From: an uncultured Prevotella sp.
GTDB taxonomy: Bacteria > Bacteroidota > Bacteroidia > Bacteroidales > Bacteroidaceae
Direction of reading: 5' to 3'
DNA: 64,000 bases
Assembly (NCBI GenBank): GCA_946403845.1
Contig: CAMJBL010000002.1
Location: forward strand, 62,001 to 126,000
This document shows, in pieces, positions 25,572-34,822 of this stretch (position 1 is its first letter; each line of letters starts with the position of its first letter). The notes below the pieces were generated by a model. It had not been told where the DNA came from, did no database searches, and saw only the letters and a list, made by a program, of their open reading frames with translations. Position numbers and translations under genes: made by a program.

Positions 25572-26588
25572 GTAGACCACTTTCGTTCCTTCGCTCAGTT
25601 TCTGATATCCTTCTGTAACAACACGGTCACCCATATTCAGACCATCGATGACGAGTACATAGTTTCCCTCTGTCTGGCCAATGGTCACAGGGGTGCGATG
25701 GGCCGTTTTCTGCTGATCTACTTTCCATACGAACAGACTACCATCGGCATTTTTCTGCACCGATGTCACTGGAATCATCTTACTGCCAATGGCCTGAGAC
25801 CCTTCAGATACGAAGCGGACACTGGCCACCATACCTGGCAGCAACTTTCTTCCGTTATTGACCACATTGATTCTTATATCATAGGTATGCGTGAGGGCAT
25901 CGGCCTCGACACCCTTTTCAATCCTGCCACCCTGATAACTGCCATCAACGGCTTCCACCTTGATACTGGTCGGTGTGTTGGCATTGATACCTCCGATTTC
26001 TGCTTCAGGCACAGCCACCTTTACCTTCACCGTCGAGATATCGAGGATGTTGACCACAGCCTGCGAAGGGAGGGCTGTCTCACCTGCTCCCACCAGCTTT
26101 TTGCCGATGATACCGCTCACTGGTGCTGTCAGACGACAATCGGCCAAGGTTTTCTTCGCTACATCGAGTTGCGACTTCGCCTGAGCCACCTTGCTTTGTA
26201 TCTCCACCCACTGCACCTCAGGCAGCGAACCGTTGTCGTGCAACATCTTATAGCGTTCCAAGGCATCGTTGGCTTGTGTCATCTGAGCCTCGGCTCCAGA
26301 GAGAACGTTGCGGGCCTGGGTGTCGTCCATCTCGGCTATCAACTGTCCTCTGCTCACGGCCTGACCTTCGTTTACCAGCATGCGCTTCACTACGCCCATA
26401 CCCGTGAAACTCACAGCTGTTGCCTCGCGCTCTTCCACAATACCCACATAGGTCTGGGCATTATCTACCAAACCTGGCGACACCACTTGTGTCTTCACTC
26501 TCGTCGGAGCCTTCGCTTGTTGCTCCTTTTTCTGTCCGCAACTGCTAATCAGCACAGCTGCCAGCAGCATCAAAGAAAACTTTTTCAT
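25569..26588 (-). CDS. RND efflux periplasmic adaptor
   Basis: 339 residues. Lipoprotein signal (LMLLAAVLISSCGQKKEQQ), then the membrane fusion protein order: barrel/lipoyl half (GMGVVKRMLVNEGQAVSRGQLIAEMDD), a helical hairpin (about 95-150), second lipoyl half (CRLTAPVSGIIGKKLVGAGE) and beta-barrel. It bridges permease and TolC-type channel. First gene of the operon with promoter TTTG-20-TATCTTTGC at 26611-26643 (minus). Confidence 0.95.
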   Translation of the reverse strand: MKKFSLMLLAAVLISSCGQKKEQQAKAPTRVKTQVVSPGLVDNAQTYVGIVEEREATAVSFTGMGVVKRMLVNEGQAVSRGQLIAEMDDTQARNVLSGAEAQMTQANDALERYKMLHDNGSLPEVQWVEIQSKVAQAKSQLDVAKKTLADCRLTAPVSGIIGKKLVGAGETALPSQAVVNILDISTVKVKVAVPEAEIGGINANTPTSIKVEAVDGSYQGGRIEKGVEADALTHTYDIRINVVNNGRKLLPGMVASVRFVSEGSQAIGSKMIPVTSVQKNADGSLFVWKVDQQKTAHRTPVTIGQTEGNYVLVIDGLNMGDRVVTEGYQKLSEGTKVVY

Positions 26589-26610
26589 GACATTTAAGTT
26601 TTATTTTGGT

Positions 26611-26643
26611 GCAAAGATACAACGAAAAATCCAAACCTCCAAA
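26611..26643 (-). promoter_or_regulatory. Promoter of the RND efflux operon
   Basis: On the minus strand TTTG, exactly 20 bases, then TATCTTTGC: a canonical Bacteroidetes promoter about 20 bases before the adaptor ATG. No repressor gene is adjacent. Confidence 0.75.
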
Positions 26644-26653
26644 TTTTTTCTTC

Positions 26654-27052
26654 TTATAAAATGTTCATAGACTTGCGATAGCCTATGCCAGTAACGTGAC
26701 AGATGAGGCGACCTTCCTGATTGGTGACACGCACCTCGACGGAAGGAATCTTATGATGATCACAGACGCTGACGGCTTCTGCATGAAGATGGTCGCCCTC
26801 TTTCGCACTCGACACAAACATGATGCTGTTGCTGATGCCGACGGTGAGTTGACCTCGTGCGTTCATCAGGGCAGCGATGGCGAGGTCGGCTAAAGTAAAT
26901 AAAGCACCTCCCTGACAGACATCGGCACCATTCAGATGTTCATTTCTCACTATCATTTCTGCCACAGCATGTTCTGTGTCCACTTCTGTAATCTGGCAAC
27001 CTGCGTTGGCTGCAAAACGGTCTGTACGATTCAGTAATTCTTGTATGTTCAT
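26654..27052 (-). CDS. PaaI family hotdog-fold thioesterase
   Basis: 132 residues from ATG 27052. Hotdog thioesterase core: HLNGADVCQGGALFTLADLAIAAL (catalytic Asp region), TVGISNSIMFVSSAKEGDHLHAEA. It hydrolyses small acyl- or aryl-CoA esters; the substrate is unknown. The start overlaps the stop of the phosphoesterase gene (ATGA), so the two are translationally coupled. Upstream in-frame sequence lies inside that gene and is not used. Confidence 0.88.
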   Translation of the reverse strand: MNIQELLNRTDRFAANAGCQITEVDTEHAVAEMIVRNEHLNGADVCQGGALFTLADLAIAALMNARGQLTVGISNSIMFVSSAKEGDHLHAEAVSVCDHHKIPSVEVRVTNQEGRLICHVTGIGYRKSMNIL

Positions 27053-28146
27053 TGCGTTTTTTGTGACTTGTTTAGGGTTATGACGACATATTCTGAGCGG
27101 GTGCCGATGCGGAACTTTCCGCCCCAGAGACCCAGTCCACTGCTGATGTAATAGCGTGTATTGCCTCGTTGATAGGAACCGAAAGCGCACTCATAGACAT
27201 GTTCTGTAATCCATGAGATAGGCCATACCTGTCCGTGATGGGTGTGCCCACTGAACTGGAGGTCAACCTGCTGACGCTCTGCCTGATCCAGATGATAAGG
27301 TTGGTGGTCAAGCAAGATGCAATATTTCGAGCGATCGGCCTTTTTCATCAGCACATCTAACGAATCACGATGGAAATTGGTGCGGTCATCGCGTCCGATG
27401 ATGCAGAGGTCGCCAACGGTGACACAGGAATCCTGCAACAGATGGATATTGGCCTCTTGATAGAACTGTCTGGCTCTGGGCTCTCCGCTATAGTATTCAT
27501 GGTTGCCGATGCATGCATAGACAGGTGCCTTCAGCAGTTTGAACTCCTCATGCATCTGCTGTTCAATCACAGGTCGCATGCTGCCATCAATGATATCGCC
27601 AGCAATGAGAATCAGGTCTGGTTGTTCGGCATTGATCATTTCCACCCAACGGTGCAGTTCGTTGCGACGGTTGTGATAGCCGATATGCAGGTCGCTCATC
27701 GCTACGATCTTCATGGGCTTGCTCAACTGTTTCTCTGTGGAAAGCTGTATCTCCTCGCGATGCTTGTGCTGATAATGCAGATAGCCATATAAAAAGAGCA
27801 CGAACATACCCAAGGCGATGCCACCTACGGTCCACCAGTTATTATAAAATAAGGTACGAGGCAGCAGGTGCAGCAGTCTCCCCAGGTCGAGCACCAGGAA
27901 CAGCATGAAGAGATAGAGCAGGATAATAATGCTCGATGTGCCGATCTCGTAAACTGCAATCGCCAAAGGCATCGGCATCCGGTCTGTCATCCGCCAGAAG
28001 CCTGTAAACAACAGCAGAAACGCTCCCGTCATCAGCGCCAGTATCAGCACCTTCCATATCCAGCTGAGAGGCAGCAGGCACCATACGTGCCAGCTGATAT
28101 AGGCGAGTGCCATCAAAGGCAACAGCGAGAATGTCAACATCCACAT
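27049..28146 (-). CDS. Membrane-anchored metallophosphoesterase
   Basis: 365 residues from ATG 28146. About four N-terminal transmembrane helices (residues 1-130) precede a calcineurin-like phosphoesterase domain with all metal motifs: MSDLHIGYH, LIAGDIIDG, CIGNHEYYSG and FSGHTHHGQ. This is the YkuE/YaeI-like architecture; relatives act on lipid or nucleotide phosphates. It begins two bases after the GH3 stop, so GH3, phosphoesterase and thioesterase form one operon. Confidence 0.9.
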   Translation of the reverse strand: MWMLTFSLLPLMALAYISWHVWCLLPLSWIWKVLILALMTGAFLLLFTGFWRMTDRMPMPLAIAVYEIGTSSIIILLYLFMLFLVLDLGRLLHLLPRTLFYNNWWTVGGIALGMFVLFLYGYLHYQHKHREEIQLSTEKQLSKPMKIVAMSDLHIGYHNRRNELHRWVEMINAEQPDLILIAGDIIDGSMRPVIEQQMHEEFKLLKAPVYACIGNHEYYSGEPRARQFYQEANIHLLQDSCVTVGDLCIIGRDDRTNFHRDSLDVLMKKADRSKYCILLDHQPYHLDQAERQQVDLQFSGHTHHGQVWPISWITEHVYECAFGSYQRGNTRYYISSGLGLWGGKFRIGTRSEYVVITLNKSQKTQ

Positions 28147-28148
28147 AG

Positions 28149-30473
28149 TTACAGCGGCATGTTGGGTTTCATGACGTCGTGACACTTTACCGTCTTCTGT
28201 TTGGAGAGACTGTAAGGTGCTGTGGCGCGGATGTCCTCTACGTTGGCGCCAAAGCCGATGGTGTACTTGCCCGCAGCTGTCTCCCAAGCCTGGGTAGCCT
28301 CGTTATAGGATGCCAAATCGTAGAGCGAGAGCTTCATGGTGAGTGTCTCACTCTGGTTGGGCTGGAGTTCACGTGTCTTGGCAAAGGCCTTCAGTTCGCG
28401 AGCAGGCTTTTCGAGACCACCAGCAGGCGCACTGACATAGAGCTGAACAACCTCCTTACCGACTCTCTTGCCAGTATTGGTGATGGTGACAGAGGCCGTG
28501 ATACCGTCTTTCGTGGCCTTGACTACGGGTTTGCTATAGGAGAAAGTGGTATAGCCTAAACCGAATCCGAAGGGATAAGACACTGATGCCTGAGTCGTGG
28601 TGAAATAACGGTAACCCACGTTGATACCTTCTGTGTGCTTGGTGTAATCCTGAAACTCCACCTTGTTGTTTCCACGATTATTTCCACGCATTCGGGGAGC
28701 TGCTGCTGGGCGGACATTTGGGAAGCTGGCGCTGGAGGGCAGGTCGATGAGGTTGTTGGGCCAGGTCATCGTGAGTTTGCCAGAAGGATAGGCCTTGCCT
28801 GTCAGCACGTCAGCCACAGAATAACCGCCTTCCTGTCCTGGTTGCCAGGCAAGGAGAATGGCATCGGGCATCGCCTTCCACGAAGCCGTCTCGATGACAT
28901 TTCCCATATTGAGCACCACTACTACGGGTTTGCAGGCCAGATGGAAAGCATTGCAGACGTCTGTGATAAGCTGGCGCTCCACATCCGTGAGGGTGAAGTC
29001 GCCTTCCACCTGACGGTCAGAGCCTTCGCCAGCCTGACGACCTAAGGTAATGATAGCGAGGTCGGACTCCTGAGCCTGGGCGTTGATGATCGTGCGACTG
29101 ACAGCCATTTCAGGAAGAAGTGCCTTGCCCCAGAACCAGCCGCCTCGTGCAGGACCAGCAGCAGTGAGACTCTCTTGGTACTTCTGATAACTCTTGTAGA
29201 CATCAGCGAGTTTAGGATTCACCTTCAATCCTGCCTCCGTAAGTCCCTGCATCAGGTCGATGGTATAGGCTTTGTTCACGTCGCCAGAACCTGTGCCGCC
29301 AGCGATGAAGTCGTAGGAGGTAACGCCAAAGACGGAGATGGTCTTCGAACCGTCAAAAGGCAGTGCCTGTCCTTCGTTCTTCAGGAGCACCATACCCTCA
29401 GTAGCACTACGGCGCGTCACCTCAGCATGGGCTTTCAGGTCGGGTTTGTTGGTGTATTTGTAGTTACGGAAAGCAGGTGTCTTGACGAGATACTGCAGAA
29501 TGCGTTTCACGCAGATGTCGAGATCGGCCTCTTTCAAGGCACCGCTCTTTACCTTATCTATAATATCCTTGATTTGCGATTCGTTGCCTGGTTCCATCAG
29601 GTCGTTGCCTGCCTGAATCTGGGCAGCAGTATTACGCAGACCAGTCCAGTCGGTCATCACGATACCGTCGAAACCCCATTCATCGCGCAGGATGGTGGTG
29701 AGCAGTTCGCCGTTCTCCTGTGTGAAGGGCCCGTTGATGCGGTTATACGATGACATCACCGTCCAGGGAGCAGCCTCTCGGACAGCAATCTCAAAGCCTT
29801 TCAGGTAGATCTCGCGAAGGGCTCGTTGTGATATGATTTCGTCGACACCCATACGATTGGTCTCCTGCGAGTTGCCAGCGAAGTGTTTCACAGAAGTGCC
29901 TACACCCTGACTCTGCACACCTCGCACATAGGCAGCAGCAATCTTACCTGTCACATACGGATCTTCGGAATAGTATTCGAAGTTACGACCACAGAGCGGC
30001 GAACGGTGAATGTTCATGCCTGGGGCGAGCAACACGTCGCAGCCATATTCCAGCACCTCGTTGCCAATGCATTTTCCGACTTCCTCCACGAGTTGTGTGT
30101 TCCAGGTGCAGGCGAGGGCAGTGCCCACAGGAAATCCTGTGCAGAAATATGTATTCTGGTCGTTGTTGCGTCTGGGACTGATTCTCACACCTGCAGGACC
30201 GTCTGTCAGGACTGTCGAGGGGATGCCGAGTCTGGGAATAGCCTGAGTGGCACCAGCGGCACCAGGCACACGCTGGGCATGCGAGCCGATCATGCCATTA
30301 TCACCAGCTGATGCAATCTGGCGGTTGCCGCCTACCACGAGCATCGCTTTCTCCTCAAGCGTCATTGCCTTAAGGACTTCGTCAACATTGTTAGTTTGTA
30401 GTTTCACTTGTGCTGTCAGCATGCTGACGCTCCCCAGAAGGATGGCACAGATAGTTAAAATCTTTTTTCTCAT
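28149..30473 (-). CDS. Glycoside hydrolase family 3 beta-glucosidase
   Basis: 774 residues with signal peptide (ILTICAILLGSVSMLTAQ). GH3 N-terminal TIM-like domain (TDGPAGVRI, APGMNIHRSPLCGRNFEYYSEDP, KHFAGNSQETNR) contains the nucleophile Asp in GIVMTDWTG. The C-terminal alpha/beta sandwich has the acid/base region GRQAGEGSDR, followed by a fibronectin III-like tail. It is likely a periplasmic exo-beta-glycosidase for plant glycans; the exact sugar cannot be read. A TATCTTTGTGC box near 30571-30581 (minus) is a plausible promoter. Confidence 0.95.
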   Translation of the reverse strand: MRKKILTICAILLGSVSMLTAQVKLQTNNVDEVLKAMTLEEKAMLVVGGNRQIASAGDNGMIGSHAQRVPGAAGATQAIPRLGIPSTVLTDGPAGVRISPRRNNDQNTYFCTGFPVGTALACTWNTQLVEEVGKCIGNEVLEYGCDVLLAPGMNIHRSPLCGRNFEYYSEDPYVTGKIAAAYVRGVQSQGVGTSVKHFAGNSQETNRMGVDEIISQRALREIYLKGFEIAVREAAPWTVMSSYNRINGPFTQENGELLTTILRDEWGFDGIVMTDWTGLRNTAAQIQAGNDLMEPGNESQIKDIIDKVKSGALKEADLDICVKRILQYLVKTPAFRNYKYTNKPDLKAHAEVTRRSATEGMVLLKNEGQALPFDGSKTISVFGVTSYDFIAGGTGSGDVNKAYTIDLMQGLTEAGLKVNPKLADVYKSYQKYQESLTAAGPARGGWFWGKALLPEMAVSRTIINAQAQESDLAIITLGRQAGEGSDRQVEGDFTLTDVERQLITDVCNAFHLACKPVVVVLNMGNVIETASWKAMPDAILLAWQPGQEGGYSVADVLTGKAYPSGKLTMTWPNNLIDLPSSASFPNVRPAAAPRMRGNNRGNNKVEFQDYTKHTEGINVGYRYFTTTQASVSYPFGFGLGYTTFSYSKPVVKATKDGITASVTITNTGKRVGKEVVQLYVSAPAGGLEKPARELKAFAKTRELQPNQSETLTMKLSLYDLASYNEATQAWETAAGKYTIGFGANVEDIRATAPYSLSKQKTVKCHDVMKPNMPL

Positions 30474-30764
30474 AATTGTGTTATTTAGTTTTGATGGTTG
30501 TTTCTATTTCTTATTGCCATATCTCCATTTCGTTTTTAGTTAGTCATCGCCTTTCATTTGGCTTTTCGTGCACAAAGATACGAAAAGTTTCGATAAGTCA
30601 TGCTGTTTAAGGCAAAAAAGTTTAAATGCGCTCAAAAATGAATCAATAAAGATGCGCTAAGCACTTTGCTTCGATACATTGGACAACTTTTTGGACTTTT
30701 TCCCTGATTTGTCCAAGATTCATGCGTTTGTCCACACAAGTTGGAGAAGAATCAGTGAAAAATC

Positions 30765-30900
30765 TTGGAAACTGCTTAGAATCATCGTAACTTTGCATCA
30801 GAAATCAGAAATAATCGTTTCATACATAAGTTAGTTAGAGTTAGTTAGTTTTTTCATAAGTTTTGGTTTTAGTTGATTAGTTAGATACGTTAGGGCCTCG
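30765..30900 (+). ncRNA. Candidate noncoding transcript, TTAGTTAG family copy B
   Basis: The 473-base gap between the GH3 and DUF2147 genes (both minus) contains a plus-strand promoter, TTGG-19-TAACTTTGC (30765-30796), with no plus-strand gene downstream. The transcript would begin CATCAGAAATC and carry TCGTTTCAT, AGTTAGTTAGAGTTAGTTAG and AGTTTTGGTTTTAGTTGATT, shared with 16010-16100. A GGGCCTCGC/GCGGGGCC hairpin follows at about 30892-30916. Further upstream, TTGGACAA (30679-30686) and TTGTCCAA (30711-30718) form an operator-like inverted pair. Confidence 0.45.
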
Positions 30901-30946
30901 CAGGGATGCGGGGCCTTAACGCGTTGGGCCACACCGCTCTTAATGT

Positions 30947-31342
30947 TTACTTTTTCGTCCAGGTCTGGGTCTCGTAGAACATGGCGACGTAGCCGCGGAC
31001 CTTCAGGTTGTTGCCGTCGAGCCAGATGGAACACTTGTAGGTCTTGCCGTTCTTGGGATTGTAGATCTTTCCGCCTTCCCACTTGTCGCCTTTCTTGGTG
31101 AGGCCCGTCAGGATGTTGACACCAACCAGTTTGCGGCTCTGCAGCTTCTTGTCCGGATTGTGGACATCCTGCTGCCCGTCGCCTTTCTTCAGCCAGACGA
31201 TCTTGCCGTTCAGTTTGTCACCACTCTGGTAAATCTCCACCTGAGAATCACCACCTTCTGTTACCCATTTGCCGACAACGCTCTGAGCGTATCCGGCTAC
31301 TGACATCATCGCCAGTACTAAACTGATTATTGCTTTCTTCAT
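30947..31342 (-). CDS. DUF2147 family exported protein
   Basis: 131 residues with signal peptide (AIISLVLAMMSVAGYAQ). DUF2147 pattern: VVGKWVTEGGDSQVEIYQSGDKLNGKIVWLKK early, GGKIYNPKNGKTYKC in the middle and LKVRGYV near the end. Small periplasmic or outer-membrane-associated beta protein, function unknown; relatives are common in Bacteroidetes. Confidence 0.9.
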   Translation of the reverse strand: MKKAIISLVLAMMSVAGYAQSVVGKWVTEGGDSQVEIYQSGDKLNGKIVWLKKGDGQQDVHNPDKKLQSRKLVGVNILTGLTKKGDKWEGGKIYNPKNGKTYKCSIWLDGNNLKVRGYVAMFYETQTWTKK

Positions 31343-31454
31343 CTTAATCGAAATGCCTTTTTATGATATATGGTGCAAAGATACATAATTTTTGCGAACA
31401 AATGACATATTGCGAAATTTTTCGCAACGAAATTTTTCGCAATGCGTGTTGGTG

Positions 31455-31853
31455 CTATTCCTCCTTGAAGGTTTTATCCCTTTCGTAGGTGATGTCCCTG
31501 TAAAGTTCGGGGGAGCCGCTTTCACTTTCAGGGATGAAGTGGAGGCGGACACCACGGATGTGCTTTTTGGCACGGAAGGTCTTGGGGTCGTCAACCTTCT
31601 CGCTCTCGATTTCAAGTTTCAGAAGGCCAAACTCCTTCAGGCGCACCTTGTCGCCCATACGCAGGTGGCGCCAGACGGTTTCTGCCACCGTCATCATCAG
31701 ACCCTCGAGCACGCCTCCGCTGATACCCGTCCCTCTGGCTGCTTCTTCATAGAGTTTGCGACTCTCGATGGTCTGGTTGTGAACAGCCACAGCCTTGTAT
31801 TTGCCATAATTCTTGAGCGTTGGCTTGGTTTCTTTCTTGACTCTGTATCTCAT
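31455..31853 (-). CDS. HU-like DNA-binding protein
   Basis: 132 residues. Matches the Bacteroidetes HU-related domain (VHNQTIESRKLYEEAARGTGIS, EGLMMTVAETVWRHLRMGDKVRLKEFGLLKLEIES, IRGVRLHFIPE) with a charged C-terminal tail. Such proteins bend DNA and often lie with VapE-type genes in Bacteroides and Prevotella genomes. Last gene of the VapE operon, 16 bases after the previous stop. The role in the element is not known. Confidence 0.82.
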   Translation of the reverse strand: MRYRVKKETKPTLKNYGKYKAVAVHNQTIESRKLYEEAARGTGISGGVLEGLMMTVAETVWRHLRMGDKVRLKEFGLLKLEIESEKVDDPKTFRAKKHIRGVRLHFIPESESGSPELYRDITYERDKTFKEE

Positions 31854-31869
31854 AATTGATGGATTCTGT

Positions 31870-32538
31870 TTATTTGATGAGTTTTAGGATCTGCTTGTCG
31901 GAGGCATTGGGAAGCAGGGCCTTGAAATGGGCGAGGAGACGCTCGAAGGACTCTTGAGGCGTCCGCGGACATTGACAGGATTCGCGTCCATGCAGCTGTT
32001 CTGGGGTAGTGAGCAATGCCCAGCCCCAACCGTATTCATGCCCATGTTTGTCTGTTGGGTAGACGAAATCTTCCGTGATGACACGATAGGCAGCCTGCAG
32101 ACGGGTGACATAGCTGTCAAACCGACTGCGCATCTTAGGCCCGTTGAATCCACAGGCAGCGCGCAGCTCGCGCGTGATCAGCGGCCCCTGCTCCTGCAAA
32201 GTGAACAGGATGGTATCTTCGATGGAACCCTCTGCTGGCACGGGATGCAGATGGCGACGGTAGTTGCAGAAGTCCGGCCACCACTCGCGACTGATGAAGC
32301 CCGCCTTCCCAGCGAAGAACTTGCCATAGACGCAGTTGCCCTCCGTGATAATCGGCCCTTTCCACTTCCACAACGGCCAGTCCCACCCGCCATCGGGCAG
32401 CATCACATAACGGCAGTCGTCAGCCACCATCTCCTCTGCCGAATAGCCTCGGATCCCGCTGTCCAACAACGGCAGGAACCCCATCTCCCCGATCGCCTCC
32501 ATCAATTGGACGCTATTGTAAATCTCTCGATGTTTCAT
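31870..32538 (-). CDS. AlkZ/YcaQ-related winged-helix protein
   Basis: 222 residues, cytosolic. Contains DWPLWKWKGPI and a winged-helix stretch (ILFTLQEQGPLITRELRAACGFNGPKMRSRFDSYVTRLQAAYRVI) that recall the AlkZ (YcaQ) DNA glycosylase family, but it is shorter. The QxQ/QxD catalytic motif of true AlkZ is not evident to me, so glycosylase activity is uncertain. It lies in an operon between vapE-like and HU-like genes (11 and 16 base gaps). Confidence 0.55.
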   Translation of the reverse strand: MKHREIYNSVQLMEAIGEMGFLPLLDSGIRGYSAEEMVADDCRYVMLPDGGWDWPLWKWKGPIITEGNCVYGKFFAGKAGFISREWWPDFCNYRRHLHPVPAEGSIEDTILFTLQEQGPLITRELRAACGFNGPKMRSRFDSYVTRLQAAYRVITEDFVYPTDKHGHEYGWGWALLTTPEQLHGRESCQCPRTPQESFERLLAHFKALLPNASDKQILKLIK

Positions 32539-32549
32539 ATGCTTGTCGT

Positions 32550-34709
32550 TTAACTTTCCACGAGTTTATAAAGATGACCAGTCGACTTGCGATCGCTTTC
32601 AAAGTCGAACTGCTGGTTGCTGAGGGCTCTACCCAATTTCTCGTAAGAGGTCTTGGGGTCGTAGTTGGTGAAGCGGCCTTTCAACAGTTCGTGAATCTCT
32701 GGCAGCGTCCACCAGCGGGCCTCCTCTGTGGGTTTCGGCTTGCGGAAGGTCTTTCCAATCATTTCCACCAGATCGTTCAACTTCTGATAAGGCTCGTTCT
32801 CCTTGATCAGCGTGGCGATTTCCGCATTGTCCAGCCAATAATGCTCGCCTTGATTGAATAGGTGGAGCACCTGCGCGAAGAGCTGCTCATGATAGAGATT
32901 GTCCTCGAAGTCGATATTTTGTCCTGGCGTGATGCCCACGCAGACAAAACGTCGCGAACCCGTGGGATCCACCAACGGTTTCTGCTGGTTGGTCGTTCCA
33001 ATAAACGAGGTGTAGCGCCTGAACTGCTTGATGGTCTTGCCGTATGGCGGACGGAATTTCACCTCAGCCGACGACAACAGATATTTCAGCACGATCTGCT
33101 GTGAGTTGGTGGTCTTGTCGAACTCGTCGATGTTAATCAGCGCGAACATCGTGAGGGCGATGTTCAGGTCGAACTCGTTCTTGAAATTGATCTTGTCATT
33201 GTAGTAGTCGCGCAGTTCTGGAGGCAGGATAATCTTGCAGAAACGCGTCTTTCCACAGCCCTGACGACCAATCAAAAGCGGTGTTAACGCATTGCCAGTC
33301 AACTGTTTATCGCTCTCGCGCCATTGTGCAACCATACCTACAAGCCACTTCCTGAGATACTTCTCCCAATGAGGCTGAGAGGTCGGCACCCTCGCTGCCA
33401 GTTCTTTGATATAGTCGTGGCCATTCCATTTGGGCAACTTGTCCAACCAGGTGTTTACTGGGTCGTACTGCTCGATGCGGGTGGAGTCGATAAAACGGTT
33501 CACGTCCCTGTCCCACGACTTCAAACCCAGTTCTGTCGCCCGCATCGTCATATCGTTGCGCACTTCCTCGGTCACGGGCTTAAATCGCTGATCATCAGCG
33601 TATTTCTCCCGATATTCGGCCACGCCAGTCATCAGATTCTTGCGCATTTCGAAGTTCTCGTTCAGGAAGATTTCTGTTTTCATCATCTGAATCGTGTCGT
33701 TGGGGATGCTCTGCAGGGGTTTGATCTTGTGCTTCTTCATATAGTCCTCCTGCAGAGTCACTGCATAAACAATCTGGAAGGTCTTCTTCAGAAGCAGCTT
33801 GTCGGTATTCAGCGCCGGGTGCTCCATCGTCATGCCTTGCGCATAGGCCAAGGGAATGCCCTGTTTCAGACAGAGGGTCGCAATCTGCATCAGAAGCGTT
33901 TCCAAACGGTCCTCATCGGGCAGTTCAAAATAGTGGCCCAATACGGTGTCGATGATGAACTGCCATTCCAGACGGTAGGTGCGTTTGATGGTGCGTCCTG
34001 GCATCAGCCGGTCACTCTCGCGGGAGATGTTAACGGGCTGAGGCTCAGTGTGATCCGCTGTGTCAGCATAGAACGGACGGGCATCGGGATTGAATCCCAT
34101 CTCAGGGTCGGCACTCATATAGACAATCCTGTCAAGACGGGGCTCCAGATATTCGATGTCAAATCCGAACTGGTTCATATACGCCCGTCTCGCAGTCTGA
34201 TAGATATTCAGGTGGAATTGCCTGATAACTTCCTCAGCGGTAGGCAGCCGTTTTTCCTCCTGATTGGGAGAGGCCCCTTCAGACGGGGTTGTAGGAAACA
34301 ACTCACCTTTACAAACAATCTTCACGCTCTTACCCGATGCACCAAGGAAACACATCAGCGTCTCTGGCATTTTCTTCGCAGCATCTCTCACTTCAATGGC
34401 CTTTTCGTAGGTCGTCAGGTTGTTCACCTCAACGACAACCAGTCCGTTATAGCCCAGAATCCGTCGTTCCTCCTTGTATTTGTCGAATTCCTGCGCGAAA
34501 CAGATGCGCTCCAGTTTGATGCCACCCTCCCAGTTGGTCTCTATCTGCCCATCCGCCTGACGCTCCTTGTTCATCAGGTGGTACACCTCTCTCAGATAGG
34601 TAACGGTATTCTTTCGCCAGCCACTCTGGATCGCATAAGCAATTTCCTCCAGACTGTAACGGGTGATAACTTCTTTCTTTGATCTTGTTTTAATCAGGGT
34701 AATCTTCAT
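32550..34709 (-). CDS. VapE-domain P-loop protein with BT4734-like N-terminus
   Basis: 719 residues from ATG 34709. Residues about 1-200 form a BT4734/BF3469-like (primase-related) domain. Residues about 330-560 form the virulence-associated E helicase-like ATPase with Walker A GRQGCGKT and Walker B ALINIDEFDK, then TSFIGTTNQQKPLVDPTGSRRF. The C-terminal part fits DUF3874. VapE-type proteins occur in phage satellites and integrated elements as replication initiators. The promoter is TTTG-20-TATCTTTGC just upstream. The iteron-like repeats beyond it suggest a replication or control module. Confidence 0.88.
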   Translation of the reverse strand: MKITLIKTRSKKEVITRYSLEEIAYAIQSGWRKNTVTYLREVYHLMNKERQADGQIETNWEGGIKLERICFAQEFDKYKEERRILGYNGLVVVEVNNLTTYEKAIEVRDAAKKMPETLMCFLGASGKSVKIVCKGELFPTTPSEGASPNQEEKRLPTAEEVIRQFHLNIYQTARRAYMNQFGFDIEYLEPRLDRIVYMSADPEMGFNPDARPFYADTADHTEPQPVNISRESDRLMPGRTIKRTYRLEWQFIIDTVLGHYFELPDEDRLETLLMQIATLCLKQGIPLAYAQGMTMEHPALNTDKLLLKKTFQIVYAVTLQEDYMKKHKIKPLQSIPNDTIQMMKTEIFLNENFEMRKNLMTGVAEYREKYADDQRFKPVTEEVRNDMTMRATELGLKSWDRDVNRFIDSTRIEQYDPVNTWLDKLPKWNGHDYIKELAARVPTSQPHWEKYLRKWLVGMVAQWRESDKQLTGNALTPLLIGRQGCGKTRFCKIILPPELRDYYNDKINFKNEFDLNIALTMFALINIDEFDKTTNSQQIVLKYLLSSAEVKFRPPYGKTIKQFRRYTSFIGTTNQQKPLVDPTGSRRFVCVGITPGQNIDFEDNLYHEQLFAQVLHLFNQGEHYWLDNAEIATLIKENEPYQKLNDLVEMIGKTFRKPKPTEEARWWTLPEIHELLKGRFTNYDPKTSYEKLGRALSNQQFDFESDRKSTGHLYKLVES

Positions 34710-34747
34710 ATTTCGTTGGTTCTTTTGGTTTTTATAACTACGATGCT

Positions 34748-34780
34748 GCAAAGATACATCATTTTTCTCAAATTTGCAAA
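34748..34780 (-). promoter_or_regulatory. Promoter of the vapE-like operon
   Basis: On the minus strand TTTG, 20 bases, TATCTTTGC: a canonical Bacteroidetes promoter. The mRNA would start about 30 bases before the chosen ATG 34709. Confidence 0.78.
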
Positions 34781-34822
34781 TATATTATATGCAAATCTGA
34801 TTATTACTACTTTTTTTTCCTA

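Noticed and set aside
25392..26597. 401-codon plus-strand frame opposite the RND adaptor
   Set aside because: His/Leu-rich shadow of the adaptor gene; it crosses the heptamer tract and the end of the permease gene.
33324..34682. 452-codon plus-strand frame opposite the vapE-like gene
   Set aside because: It mirrors the codon pattern of the real gene on the other strand and has no start context or family motif.
31870..34751. Prophage suspected from VapE and HU-like genes
   Set aside because: No integrase, portal, terminase, capsid or tail gene and no tRNA attachment site is seen. An integrated satellite-like module is the most that can be said.
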